From contig JAICUZ010000078.1 in NCBI GenBank assembly GCA_025935595.1, positions 1 to 10,076 of the forward strand: DNA of 10,076 bases, read 5' to 3'. The notes beneath the pieces were generated by a model. It did no database searches. It had not been told where the DNA came from and worked only from the letters and a program-made list of their open reading frames with translations. The stretch is from Burkholderiales bacterium. Its GTDB lineage: Bacteria > Actinomycetota > Thermoleophilia > Gaiellales > Gaiellaceae. This document shows, in pieces, positions 1-6,452 of the stretch. Made by a program: the position numbers and the translations under genes. Position 1 is the stretch's first letter. Every line of letters begins with the position of its first letter.

Positions 1-735
1 CAATCGGATCGTGCCGTGGCGACGGAACCCGAGCCCTGTGAGCACCGGAGCCGACATGCGGCCGGCCTGCACGACGAGGAGCGGCGTGCCTCGCGCCACT
101 GCGTGTTGCCAGCGCGCGTAGACGAGCCCGCGGTAGACGCCGCGACCCCGTGCTGTCGGTAGGACGGCGCCGCCCATCAATGCGACGCCCGCGTCCATGT
201 CGATCGCGCGACCGAAGCCGACAGGCCGGTGGTCGACGTACGCGGCGAAGTGGTGGACGGTGCCGTTCGCGTCGAAACGCTCGTGCTCGTGTTGCCGCCG
301 TGATGCTCGCTCCTCCTCCGGCAGCTCCCACACGTTCCAGTCGACTTCCAGCGCCTCCAGTTGCTGCTCGAGCGTCTCGATCCGCCGCACGTCGACGTTC
401 GGCGCAGCCGGCGGCTCATGGCCGATGCTCATCCCGGTGAGCGTCGCTTCCTCGTCGTCCGGCACGAAGCCGAGGTCGGTGAGCTGCCGCGCGAGATCCA
501 CGGGCGTCGCGCTCCAGCCGACCCACCACTCGCAGCGCTCGATCCCGCGGCGCGCGCACTGATCGCGCGCCCACGCGACGGTCGCCTCCACGTCCTCGAG
601 CCGCAGCCGCTGCATCGAGGCGCGGTGCCTTCCGGCTTCGAAGAAGAACTCGTCTCGAATGATCGTCTCGAACCCGGGCCGTGGCAGCACATGCGCGGCC
701 GTGTCCTCGGCGAGCTCCGCGACTGTCGGTTCCAC
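1..735 (-). CDS. GNAT-family N-acetyltransferase, C-terminus cut by window edge
   Basis: Reading the minus strand from a GTG at 735-733 gives 245 uninterrupted codons running off the left edge. The C-terminal half has the GNAT acetyl-CoA-binding signature: a beta strand VALMGGAVLP (residues 184-193), then the loop and helix ARGRGVYRGLVYARW (195-209, the R-x-x-G-x-G/A type motif A). LLVVQAG (219-225) and APVLTGLGFRRHGTIRL (229-245), a typical motif B end, follow. The N-terminal half (about 40-105) contains PVDLARQLTDLGFVPDDEEATLTGM, which looks like a degenerate first GNAT unit, as in tandem-GNAT proteins. The start is supported by GGGAG (complement of 745-749) nine bases upstream. Enzymes of this fold move an acetyl group from acetyl-CoA to an amine; the acceptor cannot be read here. 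It is divergent from mmsA, with no obvious link to the downstream operon. Probably only a short C-terminal tail is missing. Confidence 0.8.
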   Translation of the reverse strand, partial: MEPTVAELAEDTAAHVLPRPGFETIIRDEFFFEAGRHRASMQRLRLEDVEATVAWARDQCARRGIERCEWWVGWSATPVDLARQLTDLGFVPDDEEATLTGMSIGHEPPAAPNVDVRRIETLEQQLEALEVDWNVWELPEEERASRRQHEHERFDANGTVHHFAAYVDHRPVGFGRAIDMDAGVALMGGAVLPTARGRGVYRGLVYARWQHAVARGTPLLVVQAGRMSAPVLTGLGFRRHGTIRL

Positions 736-775
736 AGCGCTAGTCTCCCAGTGAGCTTTCCAAGGAGGAAACACC
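736..775. promoter_or_regulatory. Divergent 40-base intergenic region with ribosome binding sites for both flanking genes
   Basis: This gap must hold the translation signals of both divergent genes. On the plus strand AAGGAGG at 762-768 lies seven bases before the mmsA GTG, a near-perfect Shine-Dalgarno. On the minus strand GGGAG (complement of 745-749) lies nine bases before the acetyltransferase GTG. No convincing -35/-10 pair is visible. TAGTCT at 741-746 is a weak -10-like hexamer for mmsA without a recognisable -35. At least one promoter probably extends into a coding region. No LacI-type AACGTT palindrome is present, so mmsA appears to lie outside the operator seen at 2291-2372. Confidence 0.55.
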
Positions 776-2281
776 GTGACCGACGTTCTCGACGCCCCCG
801 CAGCCGTCAAGCCGATCAACCACTGGATCTCCGGCGCTCCGTACGCCGGCACGTCCGGCCGTAGCGGCCCCGTGTTCAACCCGGCGACGGGCCAGCAGTC
901 GGGGGCGGTGGACTTCGCGACGGTCGAGGAGGTCGACCGCGCCGTCCAGGCGGCGAAGGCGGCGTTCCCCGCGTGGCGCGCATTGTCGATCGCGAAGCGC
1001 GCCGAGATCCTGTTCGCGATCCGCGAGCTCGTTCACGAGCACCGCGAGGAGATCGCGAAGCACCTGACGGCCGAGCACGGCAAGGTGCTGTCGGACGCGA
1101 TGGGCGAGGTGACGCGCGGGCTCGAGGTGATCGAGTTCTGCTGCGGCATCCCGCATCTGCTGAAGGGCGGCATGACCGAGCAGGCCTCGACGGGCGTCGA
1201 CGTGTACTCGATCCGCCAGCCGCTCGGCGTCGTCGCGGGGATCACGCCGTTCAACTTCCCGGCGATGGTCCCGATGTGGATGTGGGCGCCCGCGATCGCG
1301 TGCGGGAACACGTTCGTGCTCAAGCCCTCGGAGAAGGATCCGTCCGCGTCGGTCTACACGGCACAGCTCCTCAAGGAGGCGGGTCTCCCGGACGGCGTCT
1401 TCAACGTCGTCCACGGCGACAAGGTCGCGGTCGACGCGATCCTCGAGCATCGCGACGTCGCCGCGGTCTCGTTCGTCGGGTCGACGCCGATCGCCAAGTA
1501 CGTCTACGAGATTGCGACCGCGAACGGCAAGCGCTGCCAGGCACTCGGCGGCGCGAAGAACCACATGATCGTTCTCCCGGACGCCGACATCGACATGGCT
1601 GCGGACGCGGCGGTCTCCGCCGCCTACGGCTCGGCCGGTGAGCGCTGTATGGCGGTGTCGTTGCTCGTCGCGGTCGGCGATGTGGCCGACCCGCTGATCG
1701 ACGCGATCAAGGCGCGCATCCCGAACGTGAAGGTCGGGAACGGCATGGACGCCTCGAGCGAGATGGGACCGCTGATCACGCGCGAGCATCGGGACAAGGT
1801 CGCGTCGTATCTCGAGGACGGCGGCGGCGACGTGCTGGTCGACGGCCGCGAGAGCTGCCCCGACGACGGCTTCTTCCTGGCGCCGTCGCTCATCGACGGC
1901 CTCGAGCCCGGTATGCGTGCGTACGACGACGAGATCTTCGGGCCGGTGCTCGGTGTGACGCGGGTCACCACGTACGACGAGGCAGTGCGCCTCGTGAACG
2001 AGAACCCGTACGGCAACGGCACTGCGATCTTCACGCGCGACGGCGGCGTCGCTCGGCAGTTCCAGTTCGACGTGCAGGCGGGGATGGTCGGGATCAACGT
2101 CCCGATCCCGGTGCCCGTCGCGTACTACTCGTTCGGCGGGTGGAAGGCGTCTCTCTTCGGCGACCGGCACATCTATGGGCCGGAGGGGATCGACTTCTTC
2201 ACGCGGGGGAAGGTCGTCACGTCGCGCTGGCCCGACCCGGCGACGTCGACGGTCGATCTGGGCTTCCCGCAGACACGCTGA
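776..2281 (+). CDS. mmsA: CoA-acylating (methyl)malonate-semialdehyde dehydrogenase
   Basis: This 501-residue protein is the usual length for the MmsA/IolA branch of the aldehyde dehydrogenase superfamily. These cytosolic enzymes convert methylmalonate semialdehyde to propionyl-CoA, or malonate semialdehyde to acetyl-CoA, with NAD+, CoA and CO2 release. Visible hallmarks are the N-terminal INHWISG, the ITPFNFPAMVPMWMWAPAIA segment, the NAD-binding VSFVGSTPIAKYVYE and the family-specific LGGAKNHMIVLPDADID. That last segment replaces the LELGG general-base motif of hydrolytic ALDHs. The nucleophile is Cys291 in GERCMA, and the C-terminal FFTRGKVVTSRWPD is also typical. GTG at 776 is chosen because AAGGAGG lies seven bases upstream. 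The family serves valine, beta-alanine/pyrimidine and myo-inositol breakdown. The inositol-like genes downstream favour an IolA-type role, but a hairpin and a separate promoter lie between, so the link is only inferred. The family call is strong; the exact substrate is uncertain. Confidence 0.93.
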   Translation: MTDVLDAPAAVKPINHWISGAPYAGTSGRSGPVFNPATGQQSGAVDFATVEEVDRAVQAAKAAFPAWRALSIAKRAEILFAIRELVHEHREEIAKHLTAEHGKVLSDAMGEVTRGLEVIEFCCGIPHLLKGGMTEQASTGVDVYSIRQPLGVVAGITPFNFPAMVPMWMWAPAIACGNTFVLKPSEKDPSASVYTAQLLKEAGLPDGVFNVVHGDKVAVDAILEHRDVAAVSFVGSTPIAKYVYEIATANGKRCQALGGAKNHMIVLPDADIDMAADAAVSAAYGSAGERCMAVSLLVAVGDVADPLIDAIKARIPNVKVGNGMDASSEMGPLITREHRDKVASYLEDGGGDVLVDGRESCPDDGFFLAPSLIDGLEPGMRAYDDEIFGPVLGVTRVTTYDEAVRLVNENPYGNGTAIFTRDGGVARQFQFDVQAGMVGINVPIPVPVAYYSFGGWKASLFGDRHIYGPEGIDFFTRGKVVTSRWPDPATSTVDLGFPQTR

Positions 2282-2290
2282 TCGCCGACT

Positions 2291-2306
2291 GCGCCAACGT
2301 TTGCAC
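2291..2306. promoter_or_regulatory. LacI-type operator O1 (upstream copy)
   Basis: The 16-mer GCGCCAACGTTTGCAC is an imperfect palindrome centred on the CpG at 2298/2299, with six of eight pairs matching and two more pairs just outside. A central AACGTT flanked by GC-rich half-sites is the classic layout for LacI/PurR/GalR-type repressors, whose hinge helices open the central CpG step. It shares AACGTTTGCAC, in inverted orientation, with the second site at 2357-2372. It begins ten bases after the mmsA stop and lies upstream of the predicted -35, where a remote operator for repression by looping would sit. Confidence 0.6.
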
Positions 2307-2307
2307 A

Positions 2308-2327
2308 GCCTGACATTCGTGTCAGGC
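2308..2327. terminator. Perfect 8-bp hairpin with TTCG loop after mmsA (terminator-like)
   Basis: GCCTGACA at 2308-2315 and TGTCAGGC at 2320-2327 are exact reverse complements around a TTCG tetraloop. The hairpin starts 27 bases after the mmsA stop, which suits a 3'-end element for mmsA. No T-tract follows (the next bases are AGGCTCCCGG), so it is not a classic intrinsic terminator. T-poor hairpins are common at transcript ends in high-GC actinobacteria. Because it is a perfect dyad lying between two LacI-type palindromes, it could instead be a binding site for another regulator. Confidence 0.5.
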
Positions 2328-2337
2328 AGGCTCCCGG

Positions 2338-2366
2338 TTGACAGGGCTCGAGCGCCGTGCAAACGT
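2338..2366 (+). promoter_or_regulatory. Probable promoter of the oxidoreductase/ABC transporter operon
   Basis: TTGACA at 2338-2343 is a perfect sigma-70-type -35 hexamer. Seventeen bases later, the ideal spacing, lies AAACGT at 2361-2366, a poor -10 match preceded by TGC (2358-2360), which resembles an extended -10. This -10 region falls inside operator O2 (2357-2372), so a bound repressor would block polymerase directly. The expected transcription start, near 2373-2377, coincides with the GTG chosen for the oxidoreductase. The -35 is convincing; the -10 assignment is inferred from spacing. Confidence 0.5.
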
Positions 2367-2372
2367 TCGCAC
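2357..2372. promoter_or_regulatory. LacI-type operator O2 (promoter-overlapping copy)
   Basis: GTGCAAACGTTCGCAC is a near-perfect palindrome centred at 2364/2365: seven of eight base pairs match and only A2361/C2368 breaks symmetry. It resembles LacI/PurR-family boxes with a central AAACGTT. Its centre is 66 bases from that of O1, about six helical turns, which would allow one tetramer or two dimers to bridge them. It covers the predicted -10. The LacI-family gene at 9017-10018, within the same operon, is the natural candidate to bind it. Confidence 0.7.
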
Positions 2373-2376
2373 CGGC

Positions 2377-3522
2377 GTGGGTCAGGGGTATAGCTCACCG
2401 ATTCGGATCGGTGTCGTGGGACTGGGGGCGGTCGCGCAAGCGGTTCACCTACCCCTCCTTCACAAGCATCCCGAGAGGTTCCGGATCGCCGCGCTGTGCG
2501 ACCTGTCGCGCAGGACACGCGACGGGCTCGGGGCACGCTATGGGGTCACCGAGGATCGTCGGTTCGCCCGCGTCGAGGAGCTCTATGGCGCGGGCGGGCT
2601 CGACGCGGTGGCGATCCTCACGACCGGGTCGCATGCGTCGCTCGCGGCCGCGGCCGCCGGCGCCGGCCTCGCCGTGTTCTGCGAGAAGCCGCTCGCCTAT
2701 TCCGTGGGAGAGATCGACGAGCTCGCGTCGGTCGATCCGGTTCTCCAGCTCGGGTACATGAAGGTCTACGACCCGGCGGTCGAGCGGGCCGCCACGGTGC
2801 TCGCGGATCGGCCGGCGCCACGGTCGGTCGAGGTCACGGTGCTCCACCCCCCGTCAGGCCCGCAGCTCGCGCACGCCGGCCTCCTGCCGCCCGCCGGCGA
2901 TGTCGGCACGAACGACCTCGCCCGGCTCGCTGCGGACGAGGAGGCATCGCTCCACCGGGCGCTCGGTGCGGCGCCGCGGTGGCTTCGTGAGCTGTACGCC
3001 GAGGTGTTCCTCGGCAGCGTCGTCCACGATCTGGCCGTGATCCGCGCGCTCGTGGGCGGCGGCCTCGAGATCGACGACGCCGACGTGTGGCCGGCGGAAG
3101 CGGCCGACGGCTCGGTCGCCCTGCAGGGCCGGCTTCCGGACGGCGCCCGCGTGTCCATCCGCTGGCACTACCTCGAGGAGTATCCCGCCTACCGCGAGGA
3201 GGTTCGGGTGCACGACGACCGTGGCAGCGTCGAGTTGACGTTCCCGGCGCCGTACCTCCTCCACGCACCGACGGTGCTCACAGTCGTCGGCACGGACGAC
3301 GAAGCGGAGCGTGTCACGAGCACGCGCTCGACCGTCGAGGCGTTCGAACAGCAGTGGCTCGCGTTCGAGTCGCTCGTCTCGAGCGGCGAGGCTCCGCGCG
3401 CGGGTATCGAGGAGGGACGCGAAGATGTCCGCGTCTGTCAATCTGCCGCACGCGTCCTCGCTGCGCGGCACGACATCGAGGTCGGCGGTGAAGCCGCCGG
3501 TGCAGTTTCGGAGCTTGCATGA
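2377..3522 (+). CDS. Gfo/Idh/MocA-family NAD(P)-dependent oxidoreductase
   Basis: About 381 residues, typical for this family of sugar, polyol and inositol dehydrogenases. The N-terminal Rossmann fold opens with IRIGVVGLGAVAQ (residues 9-21). The conserved EKP, whose lysine aids catalysis, is at 103-105 in AVFCEKPLAYS, and GYMKVYDPAVERA follows. A central GSVVHDLAVIRALVGG carries the His-Asp expected in the active-site region of the C-terminal alpha/beta domain. The frame is open back to a TTG at 2338, but that TTG is part of a consensus -35 and the intervening residues do not look like family sequence. GTG 2377 is therefore preferred; it lacks a Shine-Dalgarno and may be translated from a leaderless mRNA. 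First gene of the operon; the binding-protein gene starts 43 bases after its stop. The substrate is not readable. Inositol or an inositol-like polyol is suggested only by the neighbours. The family call is firm, the start less so. Confidence 0.88.
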   Translation: MGQGYSSPIRIGVVGLGAVAQAVHLPLLHKHPERFRIAALCDLSRRTRDGLGARYGVTEDRRFARVEELYGAGGLDAVAILTTGSHASLAAAAAGAGLAVFCEKPLAYSVGEIDELASVDPVLQLGYMKVYDPAVERAATVLADRPAPRSVEVTVLHPPSGPQLAHAGLLPPAGDVGTNDLARLAADEEASLHRALGAAPRWLRELYAEVFLGSVVHDLAVIRALVGGGLEIDDADVWPAEAADGSVALQGRLPDGARVSIRWHYLEEYPAYREEVRVHDDRGSVELTFPAPYLLHAPTVLTVVGTDDEAERVTSTRSTVEAFEQQWLAFESLVSSGEAPRAGIEEGREDVRVCQSAARVLAARHDIEVGGEAAGAVSELA

Positions 3523-3552
3523 CCACCCCCCAGGTACCGAACCGAAGGATGC

Positions 3553-3560
3553 AAAGGAGG
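3553..3560 (+). promoter_or_regulatory. Strong ribosome binding site fixing the binding-protein start
   Basis: AAAGGAGG lies five bases before GTG 3566. It decides the start of the binding-protein gene, whose frame is open for about 250 bases further upstream. It is the strongest Shine-Dalgarno inside the operon, which fits the higher expression usual for the binding protein of an ABC importer. Confidence 0.8.
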
Positions 3561-3565
3561 GAGCA

Positions 3566-4702
3566 GTGAACAGGAAGCACCTCGGCGCGATCATCGTTCT
3601 CGCGCTCGCGGTCGTCCTGGCCTCGCTCGCAGCGACGTCGAAGGCGGCGACGAAGCGGCAGGCCAAGACGGACACGATCGTCCTCTACGCGAGCGGCGAT
3701 GTGAACGTCCAGTCGCTCTGGCAGCAGTACATCATCCCGGGGTTCGAGAAGAAGAACAAGAACATCAAGGTCAAGTTCATCTTCTCGGAGCACGGCGTGC
3801 AGGACACGACGACGCTCGCCCGCATCGGGGCGGCGGTGAAGCAGCGCAAGTGGCCGGGGATCGACCTGGTCGACGCGGGGCTCGTCACCACGCTCGCGAC
3901 CGACGGCCTGACGCAGCCGGTCACGAAGGCGACGGCGCCGAACATCAAGAACGTCGACCAGAAGCTCCTCACGCCGGTGAAGGGCGCGGCGATCCCGTAC
4001 CGCGGCTCGTCGGTCGTTCTCGCCTACGACTCGAAGAACGTCCCCACTCCGCCGAAGAGCCTTGGCGCGCTCCTCGCGTGGATCAAGGCACACCCGGGCA
4101 AGTTCACCTACAACTCGCCGAACAGCGGTGGCTCCGGCTACTCGTTCGCCGAGACAGTCGTGGACAGCTTCATCCCGGCAAACGTCCTCAAGCAGATGCA
4201 GACCGGGTACTTCCCGAACCTCGAGTCCAACTGGAAGCAGGGGCTCGACCTGCTGCACAGCCTGAACCAGTACGTGTACCAGGGCGTCTATCCGAACGGC
4301 AACGCCGCCGTCCTCGACCTGCTCGGCAAGGGGCAGATCTGGGTCGCGCCGGTGTGGTCGGACCAGTCCCTGACCGCGCTCAAGACGGGTCAGTTGCCGC
4401 CTTCGGTGCACCTGACGCAGATCGCGAATCCCTCCTTCACCGGCGGGGCCGCATACCTCGGCGTCCCGAAGAGCGCCAAGCACAAGGTCGACGTCTACAA
4501 GTTCGTCGACTACGTTCTGTCGCCGGCAGCGCAGACGCAGATCATCAACGTCATGTCCGGCTTCCCGGCGATTCCTCTCAAGCTGATGCCGAAGGCAATC
4601 CAGAACAAGTTCGCCGACGTCTCCGCGAACTCGCTCCGGCCGACCTACGCGCAGAAGCAACAGAGCGACTTCAAGGCGCAGTGGCAGCAGACGGTGCCGT
4701 AA
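3566..4702 (+). CDS. ABC transporter extracellular solute-binding protein
   Basis: The 378-residue product begins with a clear signal peptide: MNRKHL, a hydrophobic core GAIIVLALAVVLASLA, and a probable signal peptidase I site after TSKA (residue 27). The mature part starts with a strand (TIVLYASGDV) and SLWQQYIIPGFEKKNKNIKVKFIF. This is the start of a family-1 type binding protein of the polyamine/iron/YnjB-like kind. Later it has AWIKAHPGKFTYNSPNSGGSG, GQIWVAPVWSDQ and YLGVPKSAKHKVDVYKFVDYVLSPAAQ, all typical of this fold. The protein has no cysteine at all, so it cannot be a lipoprotein of the usual lipobox type. It should be freely secreted or held by the permeases. GTG 3566 is chosen for its strong ribosome binding site and the signal peptide. 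The permease genes follow with overlap or a very short gap. The ligand is not predictable from sequence alone; neighbours suggest a phosphodiester-linked polyol. Confidence 0.88.
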   Translation: MNRKHLGAIIVLALAVVLASLAATSKAATKRQAKTDTIVLYASGDVNVQSLWQQYIIPGFEKKNKNIKVKFIFSEHGVQDTTTLARIGAAVKQRKWPGIDLVDAGLVTTLATDGLTQPVTKATAPNIKNVDQKLLTPVKGAAIPYRGSSVVLAYDSKNVPTPPKSLGALLAWIKAHPGKFTYNSPNSGGSGYSFAETVVDSFIPANVLKQMQTGYFPNLESNWKQGLDLLHSLNQYVYQGVYPNGNAAVLDLLGKGQIWVAPVWSDQSLTALKTGQLPPSVHLTQIANPSFTGGAAYLGVPKSAKHKVDVYKFVDYVLSPAAQTQIINVMSGFPAIPLKLMPKAIQNKFADVSANSLRPTYAQKQQSDFKAQWQQTVP

Positions 4703-5625
4703 CGGTACCGCGCCTGTCGGTGCGCAGGCGGGAGCTCCGTGAGGGGGCGCAAGGCCTCCTCATGGTGCTCCCGCCGGTAGCGGTGATCGCCGTCTTCATC
4801 GGGTTCCCGGTGGTGGCGGCGATCGCCTACACCCTCGGCCGCGCGGGCGGTCCGAACTCCGTCGTCGCCTCGCTCGGGCAGCGGCAGTTCATCGTGCAGC
4901 ACGGCGTCACGCTCGACGCCTACCGCGACGTCCTCGGCAACAAGACCATTCACCGTGACCTCTGGGCGACCGTATGGGTGACGGTCCTCGCCACGCTCGT
5001 CGTCGTGGTCGTCAGCTGGGCGATCGCGCTCTACCTGCGCCTCGCGGACACGCGACTCGCCCGGATCGTGTCCGGACTCTCGGTTGTGCCGCTTTTCATC
5101 CCGGTCGTGATCGCGTCGTACGCGATGCTCGTCTTCTACTCATCCGACGGGTTCATGCGGAGCGTCGCGTACCACCTCGGCTGGCACAGCTTCCCGACAC
5201 TCGGTTTCACGCTGTGGTGTGTCTTCCTCGCCGAGGTCTGGGTGAACATCCCCTTCGGCGTGCTGATGATGAGCTCGGGCCTGAACGGCGTGCCGAACAA
5301 CCTGATCGAGGCGGCGCGCGACTCCGGCGCGAGCATGCCGCGCGTGGTGCGGTCGATCCTCCTGCCCATGAACGTGATCCCGACGGTGATCGTCGCCACC
5401 TTCACCGCCATCTACGTGCTCGGGAGCTTCACCGTGCCGTACCTCACCGGCCCGACCGCACCGAACCTGCTCGGCCCGTCGATGAGCAACTTCTTCTCGG
5501 CGTTCAACCAGCCGCAGCAGGCCGAGGTGCTCGCGATCGTCGTGTTCGTGCTCGCGCTCGGGATCGGCGCCGTGTACGTGTGGGCGAATGTGCGCACCGG
5601 AAAGCGCTCGGCGGTCGCGCCGTGA
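4681..5625 (+). CDS. ABC transporter permease (first, PotB-like)
   Basis: This integral membrane subunit is about 314 residues from GTG 4681. It has a basic N-terminal stretch (VRRRELREG), a first transmembrane segment GLLMVLPPVAVIAVFIGFPVVAAIAYTL, and about five more hydrophobic segments. The EAA loop IEAARDSGASMPRVVRSILLP (EAA at 210-212) is the cytoplasmic loop that docks on the ATPase. This is the permease fold of polyamine/sugar-type importers. The start is ambiguous. GTG 4681 overlaps the binding-protein gene by 22 bases and has AAGG four bases upstream. GTG 4720 would leave a 17-base gap but has no Shine-Dalgarno. Either leaves all membrane segments intact. The stop overlaps the next permease start (GTGA), so the two are translationally coupled and presumably form a heterodimer. 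Confidence 0.87.
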   Translation: MAADGAVTVPRLSVRRRELREGAQGLLMVLPPVAVIAVFIGFPVVAAIAYTLGRAGGPNSVVASLGQRQFIVQHGVTLDAYRDVLGNKTIHRDLWATVWVTVLATLVVVVVSWAIALYLRLADTRLARIVSGLSVVPLFIPVVIASYAMLVFYSSDGFMRSVAYHLGWHSFPTLGFTLWCVFLAEVWVNIPFGVLMMSSGLNGVPNNLIEAARDSGASMPRVVRSILLPMNVIPTVIVATFTAIYVLGSFTVPYLTGPTAPNLLGPSMSNFFSAFNQPQQAEVLAIVVFVLALGIGAVYVWANVRTGKRSAVAP

Positions 5626-6452
5626 GCGTGAGCTTCGCGCTCGCACGCAGCGCTGGGCGCCGCGTCCTGTGGTTTCTGTTCGTCGGCTCGCTGATCGTGT
5701 TCATGATCGGACCGATCGTGTGGCTCGGGCTACGGGCGTTCTCGGGTCTCTGGCTCTACCCGCAGCTGCTTCCGAAGCAATGGACGGTGAACGGCTGGCG
5801 CCAGGTGTTCAACGATCCGAACCTCAGTCATTCGATGAAGCTCAGCTTCGAGTTCGCACCGGTCGTGACGGTCGCCTCGGCGGCGATCTGCCTGCCGGCC
5901 GCGTACGCGTTCTCGCGCTACAAGTTCCCGGGGCGCCGGTTCCTGCTCATCTCGCTCTTCGCGGTCAACGCGTTCCCGAAGATCGGCCTCTACATCTCGA
6001 TGGCCGGCGTCTTCTACTCGCTCAACCTGATGGCGACGTTTCTCGGCGTCGTGATCGTGCAGCTGATCGGCACGATCGTCTTCATGACCTGGATCCCCGC
6101 CGCCGCGTTCTCGGCGATCCCGCGCAGCCTCGAGGAGGCGGCGCGGGACGTGGGCGCCGGGCCGTTGCGCGTGTTCTTCCGCGTCACGTTCCCGCTCGCC
6201 GCCCCGGCGATCTTCGTCGCGATGATCCTGTCGTTCCTCGCGTCGTTCGACGAGGCGCAGGGCACGTTCCTCGTCGGCGTCCCGAAGTACATCACGATGC
6301 CGACGGAGATGTACACGCTCGTCCTGAACTACCCAGAGCAGGTCGCGGCAGTCTTCGCGCTCCTGCTCGCGGTCCCGTCGGTCCTCCTGATGGCGCTCGT
6401 GCGGAAGCACGTGATGGGCGGCAAGCTCGCGGAAGGGTTCCAGTTGCGATGA
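5622..6452 (+). CDS. ABC transporter permease (second, PotC-like)
   Basis: The 276-residue second permease starts at a GTG overlapping the previous stop by four bases. The first membrane segment is VLWFLFVGSLIVFMIGPIVWLGL. A periplasmic-type stretch with WTVNGWRQVFNDPNLSHSMKLSFEF follows, a standard feature of PotC/MalG-like subunits. Further membrane segments follow, with the EAA loop LEEAARDVGAGPLRVFFRVTFPLAAPAI (EAA at 172-174). DEAQGTFLVGVPKYITMPTEMYTLV near the end resembles the conserved C-terminal region of this permease class. It should pair with the first permease and the ATPase encoded just downstream. Its stop overlaps the ATPase start (ATGA). Confidence 0.9.
   Translation: MSVSFALARSAGRRVLWFLFVGSLIVFMIGPIVWLGLRAFSGLWLYPQLLPKQWTVNGWRQVFNDPNLSHSMKLSFEFAPVVTVASAAICLPAAYAFSRYKFPGRRFLLISLFAVNAFPKIGLYISMAGVFYSLNLMATFLGVVIVQLIGTIVFMTWIPAAAFSAIPRSLEEAARDVGAGPLRVFFRVTFPLAAPAIFVAMILSFLASFDEAQGTFLVGVPKYITMPTEMYTLVLNYPEQVAAVFALLLAVPSVLLMALVRKHVMGGKLAEGFQLR

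Noticed and set aside
361..864. Plus-strand open frame across the acetyltransferase region and into mmsA
   Set aside because: It crosses the divergent gap and overlaps mmsA in another frame; the minus-strand GNAT motifs explain 1-735 better.
2389..2394. TATAGC as a -10 box paired with TTGACA at 2338
   Set aside because: The spacing of 45 bases is far beyond that of a sigma-70 promoter, and it lies within the start of the oxidoreductase coding sequence.
740..2536. Minus-strand open frame of about 598 codons opposite mmsA
   Set aside because: Its translation is an Arg/Asp/Val-rich low-complexity composition with no recognisable domain. The plus strand encodes a clearly conserved dehydrogenase; long antisense frames are expected in GC-rich coding DNA.
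3314..4660. Minus-strand open frame of about 448 codons opposite the binding protein
   Set aside because: Arg/Leu/Asp-rich composition typical of a GC-rich shadow frame; the plus-strand frame has a signal peptide, strong ribosome binding site and family motifs.
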